Source: Bryobacteraceae bacterium (GTDB taxonomy: Bacteria > Acidobacteriota > Terriglobia > Bryobacterales > Bryobacteraceae). Taken from it: DNA of 6,403 bases. The notes beneath the pieces are model-generated. The model saw only the letters and a program-made list of their open reading frames with translations. It searched no databases and was not told the DNA's origin. A program made the translations under genes and the position numbers. The stretch lies in the NCBI GenBank assembly GCA_030044325.1, contig JASHWA010000557.1, forward strand, positions 1 through 6,403. The letters run 5' to 3'. Below, piece after piece: positions 5,937-6,403 of the stretch; position 1 is the stretch's first letter, and each line of letters starts with the position of its first letter.

Positions 5937-6362
5937 ATGAAAGCGATGACATGGGCGGTAGCGCTGGCGCTCGGTTGCGCGGCGTTCGGCGGCGGCAAAG
6001 ATCCTAAATCGCCCGCGGGACCGGCATACGATCGCTCCTCGGAGACCAAATTCATCGGCAAGATTGTGGAAGTGCGCGAAGTCCCTGCGGGGCAGGTGCT
6101 CGCGGGAATCCATCTGACGGTGAAGATGGAAAAGGGCGAGAACGTGAATGTGTACGTCGGACCGAGGGCATTCGTGAAGATTTTCGACGTGACGTTCAGC
6201 GCGGGCCAGGAGGTGGAAGTGCTGGCGTCGAAGGTGAAGTTCGAGGACGGCGAGATTTTTCTCGCGCGCGAGATCCGGATGGGCCAGACGACGCTGATTC
6301 TGCGGGACGACAATGGCTCGCCAAACTGGGAGTGGGGCAGAGCGTTTCCGACGGGGTTATAG
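5937..6362 (+). CDS. Small exported protein with probable OB-fold-like beta domain
   Basis: The 141-residue product begins with a short signal peptide (K2, then a hydrophobic stretch TWAVALALGCAAFGG to about residue 19). The Cys lacks a proper lipobox (Leu is not at -3), so a lipoprotein is less likely. The mature part alternates strands and turns: FIGKIVEVREV, GIHLTVKM, VNVYVGPRAFV, GQEVEVLASKVKF, IFLAREI and TLILRDDNGSPNW. This pattern (a G-x-V strand, a GP-x-x-F turn, a G-x-x-V-x-V strand, the final LRD-x-x-G-x-P-x-W) resembles small periplasmic OB-fold-like domains common in Acidobacteriota and proteobacterial hypothetical proteins. No catalytic motif is seen; binding or a structural role outside the cytoplasm is an inference. 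It has its own strong ribosome binding site and lies 129 bp after the PEP-CTERM gene, so it may be separately transcribed. GTG 5934 is an alternative start. Confidence 0.82.
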   Translation: MKAMTWAVALALGCAAFGGGKDPKSPAGPAYDRSSETKFIGKIVEVREVPAGQVLAGIHLTVKMEKGENVNVYVGPRAFVKIFDVTFSAGQEVEVLASKVKFEDGEIFLAREIRMGQTTLILRDDNGSPNWEWGRAFPTGL

Positions 6363-6369
6363 GGAGACC

Positions 6370-6403
6370 ATGATAGACTGGGGGTCTAAAGCGGAAATCG
6401 ACT
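6370..6403 (+). CDS. Possible start of a downstream gene, partial
   Basis: ATG at 6370 follows GGGAG (6362-6366) with a 3-nt gap, which is rather short, and opens a frame reading MIDWGSKAEID to the window edge. There are too few residues to recognise anything. The same bases contain TAGAC-TGGGG-GTCTA (an inverted repeat at about 6374-6388), so this could instead be a regulatory or promoter segment before a gene that starts outside the window. Confidence 0.33.
   Translation, partial: MIDWGSKAEID

Noticed and set aside
5879..6007. 42-codon plus-strand frame starting at the ATG near 5879, through the ribosome binding site into the small exported gene
   Set aside because: It overlaps the better-supported gene in another frame and becomes Arg-rich with no motif.
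5627..6313. 228-codon minus-strand frame covering the end of the PEP-CTERM gene and most of the small exported gene
   Set aside because: It overlaps two well-supported plus-strand genes, each with a signal peptide, and its low-complexity Ser/Thr/Arg translation has no family features.

Overview
The window is GC-rich bacterial DNA. A C-terminal PEP-CTERM sorting signal, a signal-peptide OB-fold-like small protein and a uronate cluster containing a tagaturonate-epimerase-type protein together suggest an environmental polysaccharide degrader. An Acidobacteriota (Solibacter/Bryobacter-like) genome is my best guess, with Verrucomicrobiota or Planctomycetota as alternatives. No rRNA, tRNA, CRISPR array, insertion sequence or phage gene is visible.

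Layout. Positions 1-799 (minus strand) hold the N-terminal two thirds or so of a multi-pass membrane glycosyltransferase of the GT39/PMT type, cut by the window edge. A divergent intergenic region (800-986) separates it from a tight three-gene plus-strand operon at 987-4748. This encodes an SDR oxidoreductase, a divergent UxaC-type uronate isomerase and a UxaE-type tagaturonate epimerase. The gaps are 3-4 nt and then an ATGA stop/start overlap. After a 285-bp non-coding stretch comes an exported PEP-CTERM protein (5034-5807), then a small exported protein with a strong ribosome binding site (5937-6362). A possible start of another gene lies at the right edge (6370-6403).

How the genes work together. 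The operon fits the hexuronate route through an epimerase: uronate isomerase converts D-galacturonate to D-tagaturonate (or D-glucuronate to D-fructuronate), UxaE epimerises tagaturonate to fructuronate, and the SDR would reduce fructuronate to D-mannonate. This would merge the galacturonate and glucuronate branches into one reductase, with no need for a separate tagaturonate reductase or altronate dehydratase. The first two family assignments rest on visible motifs. The SDR substrate is inferred from context. Mannonate dehydratase, KDG kinase and KDPG aldolase are not in this window.

The most interesting points are the completeness of this compact pathway, the altered metal-site-proximal motif in the isomerase (Met where the family normally has His), and the epimerase being about 100 residues longer than the Thermotoga prototype as I remember it. 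I see nothing that demands an entirely new type of system.
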